From the NCBI GenBank assembly GCA_011799875.1, contig JAAAXO010000339.1, positions 62,001 through 126,000 of the forward strand: a DNA stretch of 64,000 nucleotides. Direction: 5' to 3'. The notes under the pieces were generated by a model. It was not told where the DNA came from. It ran no database searches and saw only the letters and a program-made list of their open reading frames with translations. Position numbers and translations under genes: made by a program. How positions within the stretch are numbered: the stretch's first letter is position 1; each line of letters begins with the position of its first letter. Shown here in pieces: positions 1 to 11,330 of this stretch. Source of the stretch: Thinopyrum elongatum (lineage: Eukaryota > Streptophyta > Magnoliopsida > Poales > Poaceae).

Positions 1-249
1 TGCATGCCATCATCTCCATGCTTGAACTTGCTCCAAGGTTCCTCTTTCTTGTCCAAGCTAGGCCCTTCATTTGTAAGCGAAACAAATGTATCCAATTTAG
101 GCAGCATCATATTCTCATGAACTTTAGAATCATTACCAAGAAACGAAAGTACCTGATATTTTAATTGGCGTGCGCGAGCTCTAGTAATTGGTCCAGTATG
201 TATAGAAGTAGGGGTTGTGGGTGTAACAATGGTATTGATGTCCGCATCA
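1..249 (-). mobile_element. Family A LTR, U3 part, cut by window edge
   Basis: Minus-strand family A LTR. The right end is the outer U3 terminus (CATCA on the plus strand, with one variant, CCGCATCA instead of CCTCATCA). The minus strand encodes part of the polyprotein tail that overlaps the LTR. It abuts the middle of a family B leader at 250 with no polypurine tract, so this is the 5' LTR end of an element whose body lies left of the window, or a recombination product. Confidence 0.85.
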
Positions 250-793
250 AGATTGAGTCTAGATAGATCCGAATTTTGTTTTTTTTTCTTCTCTCTTTTT
301 TTTTCACACTTTTTTCTTTTTCTTTCTCTCTTTTTTTTCTCTAACTTTTTTTTTACTTTTTTTCTCTCTTTTTTCTCTCTCCCTCTTTCCAAAACAAACT
401 AGATAAGATGTAGATTGGATCAAGCACAGATGTGAACGACCTCAACTATGATTATGACAATGAACAGTGGGTAGCACGATGTGGAAATTGATGGATGGGA
501 TGGTGGACAGCGGAAGGAATAACGATGCAGCGGCGGCGTGACTAATGTGAACAGAACTCGAAACTCTAAACGAACTAGACACTAAGACCAGCAACTAAAC
601 ACGACGATGCAACCGATAATTCAATAATGCAAACAATGAAAAGAAAATTGCAAAGGCTCAGACTGGCTTGGACAAAGGATGAATAGATCTAACTTTTTTT
701 TTTGGCTTTTTCTTTGGACAATAGGTAAGAAAATAAATCTAATCTAGGGATAACTGGAAATTCTCACCGAGCATCCTGAAAACTGATACCACT
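250..793 (-). mobile_element. Family B leader fragment with primer binding site
   Basis: Untranslated leader of a minus-strand B element. It contains the long pyrimidine run (purine on the sense strand) around 280-390 and ends at 783-793 with the complement of AGTGGTATCAG. TGGTATCAG matches the initiator-Met tRNA primer site used by many plant Ty3/gypsy elements. The gag-proximal part of the leader is missing, replaced by the LTR end at 249. Confidence 0.85.
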
Positions 794-1705
794 TGATAGA
801 GGCGGGGGTGTCCCGATCTTTCGATGAGATGATAGCTATCGATTTGGTGGAGTCGACTTTGACGATCCGACTACAAACGTGCACGACGTTGCGCCTTAGC
901 AATCGCTAAACCAATCTCCCGAGGTTACTGACGATGCTGAAAGCACGATCAGCCTGACCACGAAGGTCTATTCCTGCACGCAATCGAAGAACAAGCAAGA
1001 ATATGATAATGCAATCTGAATATTGCGAATATAGATGAAGTATTGATAAAGGTGGGGATCCGAAAGCGGTCTTGGTCTGGTCGTTGGACACAAACAAAGT
1101 ACACGAAGTTGCAATGGCTAACTTTTAACTAAACAAATCCCAAAGTCTAAACGGTGCCCTAAGGGCTGTATATATGGAGGAAGAGGAGGGGATTTCGTGG
1201 CCCTTGAAGGAGGGGTCCGAAACCAACCCTATCTCTTGTTTCCCCACACATACGGACTCTAAAAACAGCCTATACTCAAGTATTTCGAAAGTACATGGGC
1301 CTGGCCCAATAATAAGGTGACGCAGCACCTATAATAGCCTCTGGACGAAATTTATGAAGTGACATCTTGTATATTTCGTCCAAGGCTTCCTGCACTCATT
1401 ATGGTGGCTTCAAAGTCCTGAAATCATCACTTGTAACTCCGTTCTTGTTCCCCTTGTGCATGCCATCATCTCCATGCTTGAACTTGCTCCAAGGTTCCTC
1501 TTTCTTGTCCAAGCTAGGCCCTTCATTTGTAAGCAAAACAAATGTATCCAATTTAGGCAGCATCATATTCTCATGAACTTTAGAATCATTACCAAGAAAC
1601 GAAAGTACCTGATATTTTAATTGGCGTGCGCGAGCTCTAGTAATTGGTCCAGTATGTATAGAAGCAGGGGCTGTGGGTGTAACAATGGTATTGATGTCCT
1701 CATCA
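794..1705 (-). mobile_element. Chimeric LTR: U3 from family A, R-U5 from family B
   Basis: From 794 to about 1135 the sequence is the B-type U5/R. From about 1145 to 1705 it is the A-type U3, including the coding overlap. The switch lies in the shared stretch near the inferred start of R (plus-strand AAACAAATCC then AAAGTCTAAACGG). Both LTR termini are complete. The left neighbour is a primer site; the right neighbour is the middle of an A leader. Confidence 0.88.
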
Positions 1706-1830
1706 TGGTGTCAAACACACGATCTAGATGTATGTGGAGCTGGGAAGGCTTATGATATGGTAGCAAAAAGGGTCAGCAATAATCAATTCAGAGATGCAAT
1801 GTTGAATAAACTCTCAACGACGGTACCACT
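1706..1830 (-). mobile_element. Family A leader remnant
   Basis: A 125-bp piece of the A leader, matching 3227-3350, joined directly to the last bases of the primer site (TACCACT). The join shares TAC with both parents, suggesting deletion of most of the leader by a short-homology jump. No coding capacity. Confidence 0.8.
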
Positions 1831-2751
1831 TGATAGAGGCGAGGGTGTCCCGATCTTTCGATGAGATGATAGCTATCGTTTTTGGTGGAGTAGACTTTGA
1901 CGATCCGACTACGAACGTGCGAGGACGTCGCGCCTTAGCAATCGCTAAACCAACTCCGAGAGGTTATTGACCACGCCGGAGCACAATCAACCTGACCACG
2001 AGGGTCTATCTCCTGCAAGCAAACGAAGAACAAGCAAGAAACTAAGATTTGCAATCTGGATATTGCGAATATAAGATGAAAGCTTTATTGATCAAGGTGG
2101 GGTTCTGTGACGTCTTGGTCTGGTCGTTGAACACAAACGAAGTACGCGAAGTTGCAGCTATGGCAAACTTTTAATCTAAACAAAACCCAAAGTCTAAACG
2201 GTGCCCTAAGGGCTGTATATATGGAGGAAGAGGAGGGGATTTCGTGGCCCTTGAAGGAGGGTCCGAAACCAACCCTATCTCTTGTTTCCCCACACATACG
2301 GACTCTAGAAACAGCCTATACTCAAGTATTTCGAAATTACATGGGCCTGGCCCAATAATAAGGTGACGCAGCACCTATAATAGCCTCTGGACGAAATTTA
2401 TGAAGTGACATCTTGTATATTTCGTCCAAGGCTTCCTGCACTCATTATGGTGGCTTCAAAGTCCTGAAATCATCACTTGTAACTCCGTTCTTGTTCCCCT
2501 TGTGCATGCCATCATCTCCATGCTTGAACTTGCTCCAAGGTTCCTCTTTCTTGTCCAAGCTAGGCCCTTCATTTGTAAGCAAAACAAATGTATCCAATTT
2601 AGGCAGCATCATATTCTCATGAACTTTAGAATCATTACCAAGAAACGAAAGTACCTGATATTTTAATTGGCGTGCGTGAGCTCTAGTAATTGGTCCAGTA
2701 TGTATAGAAGCAGGGGCTGTGGGTGTAACAATGGTATTGATGTCCTCATCA
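1831..2751 (-). mobile_element. Family A LTR
   Basis: Full 921-bp LTR from TGATAGAGG (U5 end) to CCTCATCA (U3 end) on the plus strand. It carries two variants, GGAGGGTCC (one G fewer) and CTCTAGAAAC, that are shared only with the LTR at 49677-50597, so these two copies are sisters. It abuts family A gag at 2752. Confidence 0.9.
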
Positions 2752-3038
2752 CGCTTCGCTCGTCCGAACTGATTTGGAAGGGGGCGTTGTTGTTGTCGTT
2801 GCAGAGGTGCGACAGGTGCAGCCGGTGGTGGTTGGGGAAGACGCGTGAGCAATTCATTAAACTTGTTATCCAGCTTTGTCTCGAACGACTTCTCCATGCC
2901 ATCTATCTTCTCCATGGCCTCTTCAAATCTGTTTAGCACATCTCCCACCTGGCCACTCATCATTTGCTGAAATTTATCATGCAACTCCTTGTTCGTCATG
3001 TTCTCCCAGTCAATCTCGTCGGCTTGTGATCCTGCCAT
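2752..3038 (-). pseudogene. Family A gag, N-terminal fragment
   Basis: The frame starts at the ATG complement at 3036-3038 (protein MAGSQADEIDW...) and runs about 96 codons. It is rich in K/E/M with the look of a coiled coil (DVLNRFEEAMEKIDGMEKSF), followed by a proline/glutamine-rich stretch. It then enters the LTR at 2751 in frame and continues with the LTR-encoded tail to a stop at 2445. This is the only copy in the window of the A gag N-terminus. The nucleocapsid, protease and all enzymes are missing, so it is a truncated element, and the fused 198-residue product is probably accidental. Confidence 0.8.
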
Positions 3039-3357
3039 GGTTAGCAGCAATAGAAACACACAAGAATATGATCCTACAGACTACTAGAAAGTGGTGGTGG
3101 TGTGGTGTGGTGTCACAAATCCGTCAAGCAAATCTCTAATTCTTACCAGTTCTTACCCAGCAGCAGGTGGTGATCGGCAACCTTTGTAGTCAAAACTCTC
3201 AGAGCTTGGACAGAGCGATTGCCAGGTGGTGTCAAACGCACGATGTAGATGTATGTGGAGCTGGGAAGGCTTATGATATGGTAGCAAAAAGGGTCAGCAA
3301 TAATCAATTCAGAGATGTAATGTTGAATAAACTCTCAACGACGGTACTGTGCTGGTC

Positions 3358-3390
3358 CTAGGCTAGACCGTGCTAGAGACGTGAGCCTAG
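3358..3390 (-). promoter_or_regulatory. Leader hairpin (family A copy), possible RNA packaging or dimer signal
   Basis: CTAGGCT at 3358-3364 pairs with AGCCTAG at 3384-3390 across a 19-nt loop. The hairpin sits in a block of roughly 130 nt that is nearly the same in A and B leaders although the rest of the leaders differ. The role in packaging is inference from this conservation and the leader position. Confidence 0.5.
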
Positions 3391-3766
3391 AACACTAACA
3401 AAAATCACGGCGCTGCACGTAAACAAGGGAGGAGCACACTCTGAATATTTTTTTTTGCACTTTTTTTCCCTCTTTTTTCCTCTTTTTTCCTTTTTTTTTG
3501 CTCCGCAACAATTTTTTTTCGAAAAAGTCTACAAATGGTCTAAAAACTGCCTAGCCAGAATTTTCCAGACTTAGTTTTTTTTTTGAAACTGGAACTATTT
3601 TTCTTCTGCGGGTAGCACGAAAATTGGGGAATCCGACTTGTTCACGACTCGTAGTATCGCGTGATCTGGAACTCTAAAATAAAGGAATAAATACTGGACT
3701 CGGACTAGGACTGGTGGCAGAGATGAATCTGGTGGAACTCGGACTGGTGATGGTATATGACGGTAG

Positions 3767-3853
3767 TATATGTGGGCTCGGATTGGTGGTGGTATATGGA
3801 CTCGGATCGGTGGTGGTATATGGACTCGGATCGGTGGTGGTATATGGACTCAG
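3767..3853. repeat. 24-bp minisatellite in the A leader
   Basis: Units of TATATGGACTCGGATCGGTGG plus three bases at 3793-3816 and 3817-3840, a diverged 26-bp first unit at 3767-3792 and a partial unit at 3841-3853. The copy near 4719-4805 has the same array. The copy near 6349-6410 has one unit fewer. Confidence 0.85.
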
Positions 3854-4175
3854 AGAAATAGCAGATAAACTGTGGTGGTATATGGTAGGGGCGATGATGA
3901 TGGTGCGGCGGCGGCGTGACAACTTGTGAACAGAACTCGAAACTCTAAAGAACTAGACGCTAAGACCAGCAACTTGACACGACGATGCAACCGCAAATTC
4001 AACAAAGCAAAAACCCTAAAAAGATTATGCAAAGGCTCAGATTGGTTCGGATATGATGAACTAACCCTATTTTTTTTTTTGGCTTTTTCCTGGACTGTAG
4101 GTATGAAGAACAGACTCGATCTAAACTACGAAAAACTGTAAATCTCACCGAGCAACCTGGGAATCTGATACCACT

Positions 4176-4511
4176 TGATAGAGGCGAGGGTGTCCCGATC
4201 TTTCGATGAGATGATAGCTATCGTTTTTGGTGGAGTAGACTTTGACGATCCGACTACGAACGTGCGAGGACGTCGCGCCTTAGCAATCGCTAAACCAACT
4301 CCGAGAGGTTATTGACCACGCCGGAGCACAATCAACCTGACCACGAGGGTCTATCTCCTGCAAGCAAACGAAGAACAAGCAAGAAACTAAGATTTGCAAT
4401 CTGGATATTGCGAATATAAGATGAAAGCTTTATTGATCAAGGTGGGGTTTTGTTTAGATTAAAAGTTCGCCATAGCTGCAGCTTCGCGTACTTCGTTTGT
4501 GTTCAACGACC
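4176..4511. mobile_element. Family A LTR U5 piece joined to an inverted R piece
   Basis: 4176-4449 is a minus-strand A LTR U5 portion. At GGGGTT the sequence turns round: about 4445-4511 is the R region of an A LTR in plus orientation, beginning at GGGTTTTGTTTAG, the inferred RNA start. It then joins the minus-strand A leader at 4512. The shared GGGGTT suggests a fold-back template switch during reverse transcription. Confidence 0.8.
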
Positions 4512-5115
4512 TTTTTTTTTTTGAAACTGGAACTATTTTTCTTCTGCGGGTAGCACGAAAATTGGGGAATCCGACTTGTTCACGACTCGTAGTATCGCGT
4601 GATCCGGAACTCTAAAATAAAGGAATAAATACTGGACTCGGACTAGGACTGGTGGCAGAGATGAATCTGGTGGAACTCGGACTGGTGATGGTATATGACG
4701 GTAGTATATGTGGGCTCGGATTGGTGGTGGTATATGGACTCGGATCGGTGGTGGTATATGGACTCGGATCGGTGGTGGTATATGGACTCAGAGAAATAGC
4801 AGATAAGCTGTGGTGGTATACGGTAGGGGCGATGATGATGGTGCGGCGGCGGCGTGACAACTTGTGAACAGAACTCGAAACTCTAAAGAACTAGACGCTA
4901 AGACCAGCAACTTGACACGACGATGCAACCGCAAATTCAACAAAGCAAAAACCCTAAAAAGATTATGCAAAGGCTCAGATTGGTTCGGATATGATGAACT
5001 AACCCGAAATTTTTTTTTTTGGCTTTTTCCTGGACTGTAGGTATGAAGAACAGACTCGATCTAAACTACGAAAAACTGTAAATCTCACCGAGCAACCTGG
5101 GAATCTGATACCACT
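4512..5115 (-). mobile_element. Family A leader, second copy (partial)
   Basis: Near-identical to 3578-4175, including the 24-bp repeat array and the primer site at 5105-5115. The hairpin-containing gag-proximal part is absent. Confidence 0.85.
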
Positions 5116-6037
5116 TGATAGAGGCGAGGGTGTCCCGATCTTTCGATGAGATGATAGCTATCGTTTTTGGTGGAGTAGACTTTGACGATCCGACTACGAA
5201 CGTGCGAGGACGTCGCGCCTTAGCAATCGCTAAACCAACTCCGAGAGGTTATTGACCACGCCGGAGCACAATCAACCTGACCACGAGGGTCTATCTCCTG
5301 CAAGCAAACGAAGAACAAGCAAGAAACTAAGATTTGCAATCTGGATATTGCGAATATAAGATGAAAGCTTTATTGATCAAGGTGGGGTTCTGTGACGTCT
5401 TGGTCTGGTCGTTGAACACAAACGAAGTACGCGAAGTTGCAGCTATGGCGAACTTTTAATCTAAACAAAACCCAAAGTCTAAACGGTGCCCTAAGGGCTG
5501 TATATATGGAGGAAGAGGAGGGGATTTCGTGGCCCTTAAAGGAGGGGTCCGAAACCAACCCTATCTCTTGTTTCCCCACACATACGGACTCTAAAAACAG
5601 CCTATACTCAAGTATTTCGAAATTACATGGGCCTGGCCCAATAATAAGGTGACGCAGCACCTATAATAGCCTCTGGACGAAATTTATGAAGTGACATCTT
5701 GTATATTTCGTCCAAGGCTTCCTGCACTCATTATGGTGGCTTCAAAGTCCTGAAATCATCACTTGTAACTCCGTTCTTGTTCCCCTTGTGCATGCCATCA
5801 TCTCCATGCTTGAACTTGCTCCAAGGTTCCTCTTTCTTGTCCAAGCTAGGCCCTTCATTTGTAAGCAAAACAAATGTATCCAATTTAGGCAGCATCATAT
5901 TCTCATGAACTTTAGAATCATTACCAAGAAACGAAAGTACCTGATATTTTAATTGGCGTGCGCGAGCTCTAGTAATTGGTCCAGTATGTATAGAAGCAAG
6001 GGCTGTGGGTGTAACAATGGTATTGATGTCCTCATCA
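5116..6037 (-). mobile_element. Family A LTR
   Basis: Full 922-bp LTR with both termini. The right (U3) end abuts the middle of an A leader at 6038 without a polypurine tract. The minus strand carries the overlapping polyprotein tail ending FRTLKPP. Confidence 0.9.
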
Positions 6038-6726
6038 TCTTTTTTTCTTTTCTTTTTTGCACTTTTTTTTTTGCTCCGCAACAATTTTTTTTCGAAAAAG
6101 TCTACAAATGGTCTAAAAACTGCCTAGCCAGAATTTTCCAGACTTAGTTTTTTTTTTTGAAACTGGAACTATTTTTCTTCTACGGGTAGCACGAAAATTG
6201 GGGAATCCGACTTGTTCACGACTCGCAGTATCGCGTGATCTGGAACTCTAAAATAAAGGAATAAATACTGGACTCGGACTAGGACTGGTGGCAGAGATGA
6301 ATATGGTGGAACTCGGACTGGTGATGGTATATGACGGTAGTATATGTGGACTCGGATTGGTGGTGGTATATGGACTCGGATCGGTGGGGGTATATGGACT
6401 CAGAGAAATAGCAGATAAGCTGTGGTGGTATATGGTAGGGGCGATGATGATGGTGCGGCGGCGGCGTGACAACTTGTGAACAGAACTCGAAACTCTAAAG
6501 AACTAGACGCTAAGACCAGCAACTTGACACGACGATGCAACCGCAAATTCAACAAAGCAAAAACCCTAAAAAGATTATGCAAAGGCTCAGATTGGTTCGG
6601 ATATGATGAACTAACCCTAAATTTTTTTTTTGGCTTTTTCCTGGACTGTAGGTATGAAGAACAGACTCGATCTAAACTACGAAAAACTGTAAATCTCACC
6701 GAGCAACCTGGGAATCTGATACCACT
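6038..6726 (-). mobile_element. Family A leader, third copy (partial)
   Basis: Matches the A leader from the pyrimidine run to the primer site (6716-6726). It has one fewer 24-bp unit than the other two copies. The gag-proximal part is cut at the LTR junction. Confidence 0.85.
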
Positions 6727-7647
6727 TGATAGAGGCGAGGGTGTCCCGATCTTTCGATGAGATGATATCTATCGTTTTTGGTGGAGTAGATTTTGACGAT
6801 CCGACTACGAACGTGCGAGGACGTCGCGCCTTAGCAATCGCTAAACCAACTCCGAGAGGTTATTGACCACGCCGGAGCACAATCAACCTGACCCCGAGGG
6901 TCTATCTCCTGCAAGCAAACGAAGAACAAGCAAGAAACTAAGATTTGCAATCTGGATATTGCGAATATAAGATGAAAGCTTTATTGTTCGAGGTGGGGTT
7001 CTGTGACGTCTTGGTCTGGTCGTTGAACACAAACGAAGTACGCGAAGTTGCAGCTATGGCGAACTTTTAATCTAAACAAAACCCAAAGTCTAAACGGTGC
7101 CCTAAGGGCTGTATATATGGAGGAAGAGGAGGGGATTTCGTGGCCCTTGAAGGAGGGGTCCGAAACCAACCCTATCTCTTGTTTCCCCACACATAGGGAC
7201 TCTAAAAACAGCCTATACTCAAGTATTTCGAAATTACATGGGCCTGGCCCAATAATAAGGTGACGCAGCACCTATAATAGCCTCTGGACGAAATTTATGA
7301 AGTGACATCTTGTATATTTCGTCCAAGGCTTCCTGCACTCATTATGGTGGCTTCAAAGTCCTGAAATCATCACTTGTAACTCCGTTCTTGTTCCCTTGTG
7401 CATGCCATCATCTCCATGCTTGAACTTGCTCCAAGGTTCCTCTTTCTTGTCCAAGCTAGGCCCTTCATTTGTAAGCAAAACAAATGTATCCAATTTAGGC
7501 AGCATCATATTCTCATGAACTTTAGAATCATTACCAAGAAACGAAAGTACCTGATATTTTAATTGACGTGCGCGAGCTCTAGTAATTGGTCCAGTATGTA
7601 TAGAAGCAGGGGCTGTGGGTGTAACAATGGTATTGATGTCCTCATCA
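6727..7647 (-). mobile_element. Family A LTR next to a family B body
   Basis: Full 921-bp A LTR. It has a 1-bp deletion in the tail-coding region (TTCCCTTGTG) that shifts the frame. It shares GATATCTATC and GACCCCGAG with the LTRs at 19742 and 22877, marking a subfamily. Its U3 end abuts the B gag region at 7648. Confidence 0.9.
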
Positions 7648-8950
7648 ACACATGTATACATGAGTAACTTTCATAGTTCATAAAATGTAAAGCCAAAATA
7701 TTATCACAAGTATTAGAAGACATGAAAATATTGCAACTCAATTTGCACATATAAGTGAAGCTCTTATTCATATCAAAGGATTGACAATGTTCATCATTAA
7801 ACCATCCCAACATTGGTGAATAAACCTTACTTGCATCAAATTTACATGCTACAACATGCTTAAATAAGCAAACATGCAATAAGTCATTTGACACAAAATC
7901 ATCACCAAGATTAGAGGTCATATCAAAATGATTAAACATTGTTTCTTTTGCATCAACAGTTAATTCATTGGGTGCACTCAAAATTGTTGATACTTCAACT
8001 CTTTGATCACATGACGCATTCATGACAGTAACACAATTCTCTAAAATAGCTGGTGTGCTCAAATCAATAGGTAACACAACACATGATGTTTTCAAGTTAA
8101 CTAGGCATGCATCATTCTCATGTGAAAGTTGAAAATCTGTACCTTTGTCATTACCTCTTATGATCAACTCAGACGATGTAGGCACTCTTGGAGGTGATGT
8201 GTCACATGATGGAGATGATGTAGTCCTCGCAACAACGGATATGGTTGTCATAGTACGCCTAGTAGTTGAAGAAACATCTGTATCAACACTTGGAATGTGC
8301 ACCGTGCGCTTGTTCTCCTTGTGGCCAACACGTCGTTTTATTTCCTGTTCAGCTTTGCAAGCAAGACGAAACAAATGGTCCATAGGATAACACTCTTCAT
8401 GAATTAGAATCTCTTGAATATCACAGTTTAATCCTCCCCAAAATCTATCCATAATATCTTCTTCACATTCTTCTAAAAATGAGTGCAATAATGTAGTTTG
8501 TAAATCATCATAGTATTTTGTTACCGTGTCAGTGCCTTGTTTTAAATGTTGTAATTTTTTAATCATGCCACGAGTATAATAAACATCAACGAATCTATCT
8601 CTCATGACAAGTTTTAAATCACCCCAAGTAGTAGGTATAAGATCAGGGTTTAACCGACAATATTCACTCCACCAAACTAAAGCAAAGCTACTAAAAGTAC
8701 TAACAGCAGCTTGAAATTTTTCACGCTCATCAAAATTATGGGAAGCAAATATAGCATTTATTTCGTACTCCCATTCAATATATAAATCAGGCCTAAAACG
8801 ACCAGTAAATGGTGGCATGGAAACATTAACCTGATTATGTGCATTCTGATGTAATTGCTCCTCTTGTGGTGGTTGTTGTATTTTCTTAGGTGATGGCAAA
8901 TCTCCCACGATCGATGAAGCCCAAGAACTAACAACTCCGGAACCTGCCAT
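7648..8950 (-). CDS. Family B gag-like protein, C-terminally truncated
   Basis: Starts at the ATG complement at 8948-8950 (MAGSGVVSSWASS). The N-terminal half is a retrotransposon Gag domain: FRPDLYIEWEYEINAIF, ALVWWSEYCR, KLVMRDRFVDVYYTRG, MDRFWGGLN, HLFRLACKAEQE. Threonine/serine-rich spacer, then the family-specific segment (MFNHFDMTSNLGDD, HVCLFKHVVACKFD). No zinc knuckle, protease or polymerase follows. The frame is cut after YESYSCIHV by the A LTR at 7647 and ends there in another LTR frame at 7559. Other copies continue about 60 residues before their LTR. Assembly role inferred from the Gag similarity. Confidence 0.75.
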
Positions 8951-10348
8951 GATTAGTAGAAACAAAAAAAATCGAGAATAATGTTCCTATGAACTACTAG
9001 GATGTGGTGGTAAAGCGCTCACAGTAAAGCAAATATCAATATCTTACAAGTTCTTACCATGCAGCAGGTGGTGACGGGCAACCAGCGGTGTCAAATAACT
9101 CCGAAGATTGAGTAAAGCGATTGCCAGGTGAACGTATGTATACACGGTGTAGAAATATATGGAGCTGGGTTGGCTATATATGGTAGCAAAAGATTAGCAA
9201 TAATCAATTCAGAGATGCAATGTTGAATAAACGCTCAACGACGATACTGTGCTGGTCCTAGGCTAGACCGGACTAGAGACGCGAGCCTAGAACACTAATG
9301 AGGTCACAGCGTAGCACAACTAGCATCAATAAAGGATATGAAGTAGCTCTGGATAGCAAGATATAAGTGAAGATCACAATGGCAGTAAAGATAATGATGA
9401 GAAACAACTACCAAGTAGCATATACCAACAATTCTCTCTCCAACTTTACTCTATAAAAGTTTGTGCCAATTTTATGATAATTTTTCTCAAGAATGGCACT
9501 GACTCAAGCTTTCAAATGCAAAAGAATCACTCAATTCCGAGTTGATATGAGGAGTCAAAAAATTTTAAAACTGGCCTGAAAAACTGGAACAAGCTGTGTT
9601 CGCGAACTTCGGAGGGCAAAAAGACCTATTTAGAAGCCGATTTGAGGTGTCAAATATTGAACTAGCTTCCGCAACTATTTAGATGCGGCTCGTCGCTAGC
9701 TTTAATTTGAGTACTCACGGAGCCAAAACAGACTTCGTATGAAAAAGATATGCCTGTTTTACTGAACACTGCGCAAAATAGATTCCAATCCGAATTCAGC
9801 TACGAGATTGAGTCTAGATAGATCCGAATTTTGTTTTTTTTTCTTCTCTCTTTTTTTTTCACACTTTTTTCTTTTTCTTTCTCTCTTTTTTTTCTCTAAC
9901 TTTTTTTTTACTTTTTTTCTCTCTTTTTTCTCTCTCCCTCTTTCCAAAACAAACTAGATAAGATGTAGATTGGATCAAGCACAGATGTGAACGACCTCAA
10001 CTATGATTATGACAATGAACAGTGGGTAGCACGATGTGGAAATTGATGGATGGGATGGTGGACAGCGGAAGGAATAACGATGCAGCGGCGGCGTGACTAA
10101 TGTGAACAGAACTCGAAACTCTAAACGAACTAGACACTAAGACCAGCAACTAAACACGACGATGCAACCGATAATTCAATAATGCAAACAATGAAAAGAA
10201 AATTGCAAAGGCTCAGACTGGCTTGGACAAAGGATGAATAGATCTAACTTTTTTTTTTGGCTTTTTCTTTGGACAATAGGTAAGAAAATAAATCTAATCT
10301 AGGGATAACTGGAAATTCTCACCGAGCATCCTGAAAACTGATACCACT
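8951..10348 (-). mobile_element. Family B leader, complete
   Basis: Leader of about 1.4 kb between the 5' LTR and gag: conserved A/B hairpin block near 9250-9285, a homopyrimidine stretch at about 9830-9945 on the plus strand (homopurine in the RNA), and the primer site complement at 10338-10348. No gene seen; the lysine-rich frames across the purine run are low complexity. Confidence 0.85.
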
Positions 10349-11330
10349 TGATAGAGGCGGGGGTGTCCCGATCTTTCGATGAGATGATAGCTATCGATTT
10401 GGTGGAGTCGACTTTGACGATCCGACTACAAACGTGCACGACGTTGCGCCTTAGCAATCGCTAAACCAATCTCCCGAGGTTACTGACGATGCTGAAAGCA
10501 CGATCAGCCTGACCACGAAGGTCTATTCCTGCACGCAATCGAAGAACAAGCAAGAATATGATAATGCAATCTGAATATTGCGAATATAGATGAAGTATTG
10601 ATAAAGGTGGGGATCCGAAAGCGGTCTTGGTCTGGTCGTTGGACACAAACAAAGTACACGAAGTTGCAATGGCTAACTTTTAACTAAACAAATCCCAAGC
10701 AAAAAGCTACTAGATGGATCTACTTATATAGGAGCAAGTGGTGGCGGCCAAGGAGGTGGGAGGACGTCCCAAGGCAGCCTAAAACTAATCCTAGGTCGTA
10801 CAAGGCCAATGGGCCCAAGTGGAGGTGATGCAACACCTTTGGACTTGTAGTTTGACTCGGATTCTGCTACAGCGTCAGATTGTTTCGACGACAACTCAAC
10901 GCTCCGGATGAATTTGAAGGTGAAACCAATTGGGTTAGAAAGAGCACGAAATCTACTTTCCAACAAAAAAAGAATCACCCAATTCGGAGTCTGTATGAAA
11001 TAGTTCTTGGTGTTTTGAGTCAGGTATGTCTGTGCAGTCCGAATCTGAATCCAGAACGTGAGAGACTTTGACTCTATCTTCTCTTGGCCCAAAAGTGACG
11101 TGATATGACTTTTTGAACAGCACATAAACTTCTCTTTTTCCCTTATCTTCATATGTGGATTGTACAAATCTCCCATACACCTGCAATTAGACATGGCACA
11201 AAAGTTTGTGAAGTATTTTTGTCTTGGATGACATAAATAAATTATTGCATAGTTTGCATTAGAAATCACCTCACAAATATACATGTATGCAATATTTTTG
11301 GTCGTATCCAAGGTAGTCATGTCCTCATCA
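10349..11330 (-). mobile_element. Family B LTR inserted into family C
   Basis: Full 982-bp LTR, the 5' LTR of the B element to its left. The outer end meets family C integrase at 11331 (TCATC would be the target duplication). The matching left end is outside the window. Confidence 0.88.

Larger units (their letters stand above)
3039..4175 (-). mobile_element. Family A leader, complete
   Basis: The most complete A leader in the window. It holds a conserved hairpin (stems 3358-3364 and 3384-3390), pyrimidine runs on the plus strand at 3440-3600, a 24-bp tandem repeat at 3767-3853, and the primer site complement at 4165-4175. No supported coding region; the short frames read through the repeat are low complexity. 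Confidence 0.85.

Noticed and set aside
217..402. Short frames rich in Phe/Ser or Lys/Glu over the pyrimidine/purine runs (also near 9759, 17416, 26012, 41005, 52022)
   Set aside because: They are low-complexity readings of the homopurine leader tract, vary between copies and have no family match.
3767..3853. Centromeric satellite
   Set aside because: The 24-bp repeat is only three to four units within a leader; no 150-180-bp satellite was found in the window.
3674..3922. Frames with repeated Tyr-Thr-Thr-Thr-Asp-Pro-Ser-Pro units over the 24-bp repeat
   Set aside because: 24 is a multiple of three, so any frame through the minisatellite looks repetitive. It is leader sequence and unit number varies.
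5370..5660. Recurrent 96- and 71-residue frames on both strands of the A LTR (MLRHLIIGPG..., MQLWRTFNLN...)
   Set aside because: They cross promoter and R/U5 sequence, occur only because the LTR is repeated, and lack signs of coding; the supported frame is the polyprotein tail.
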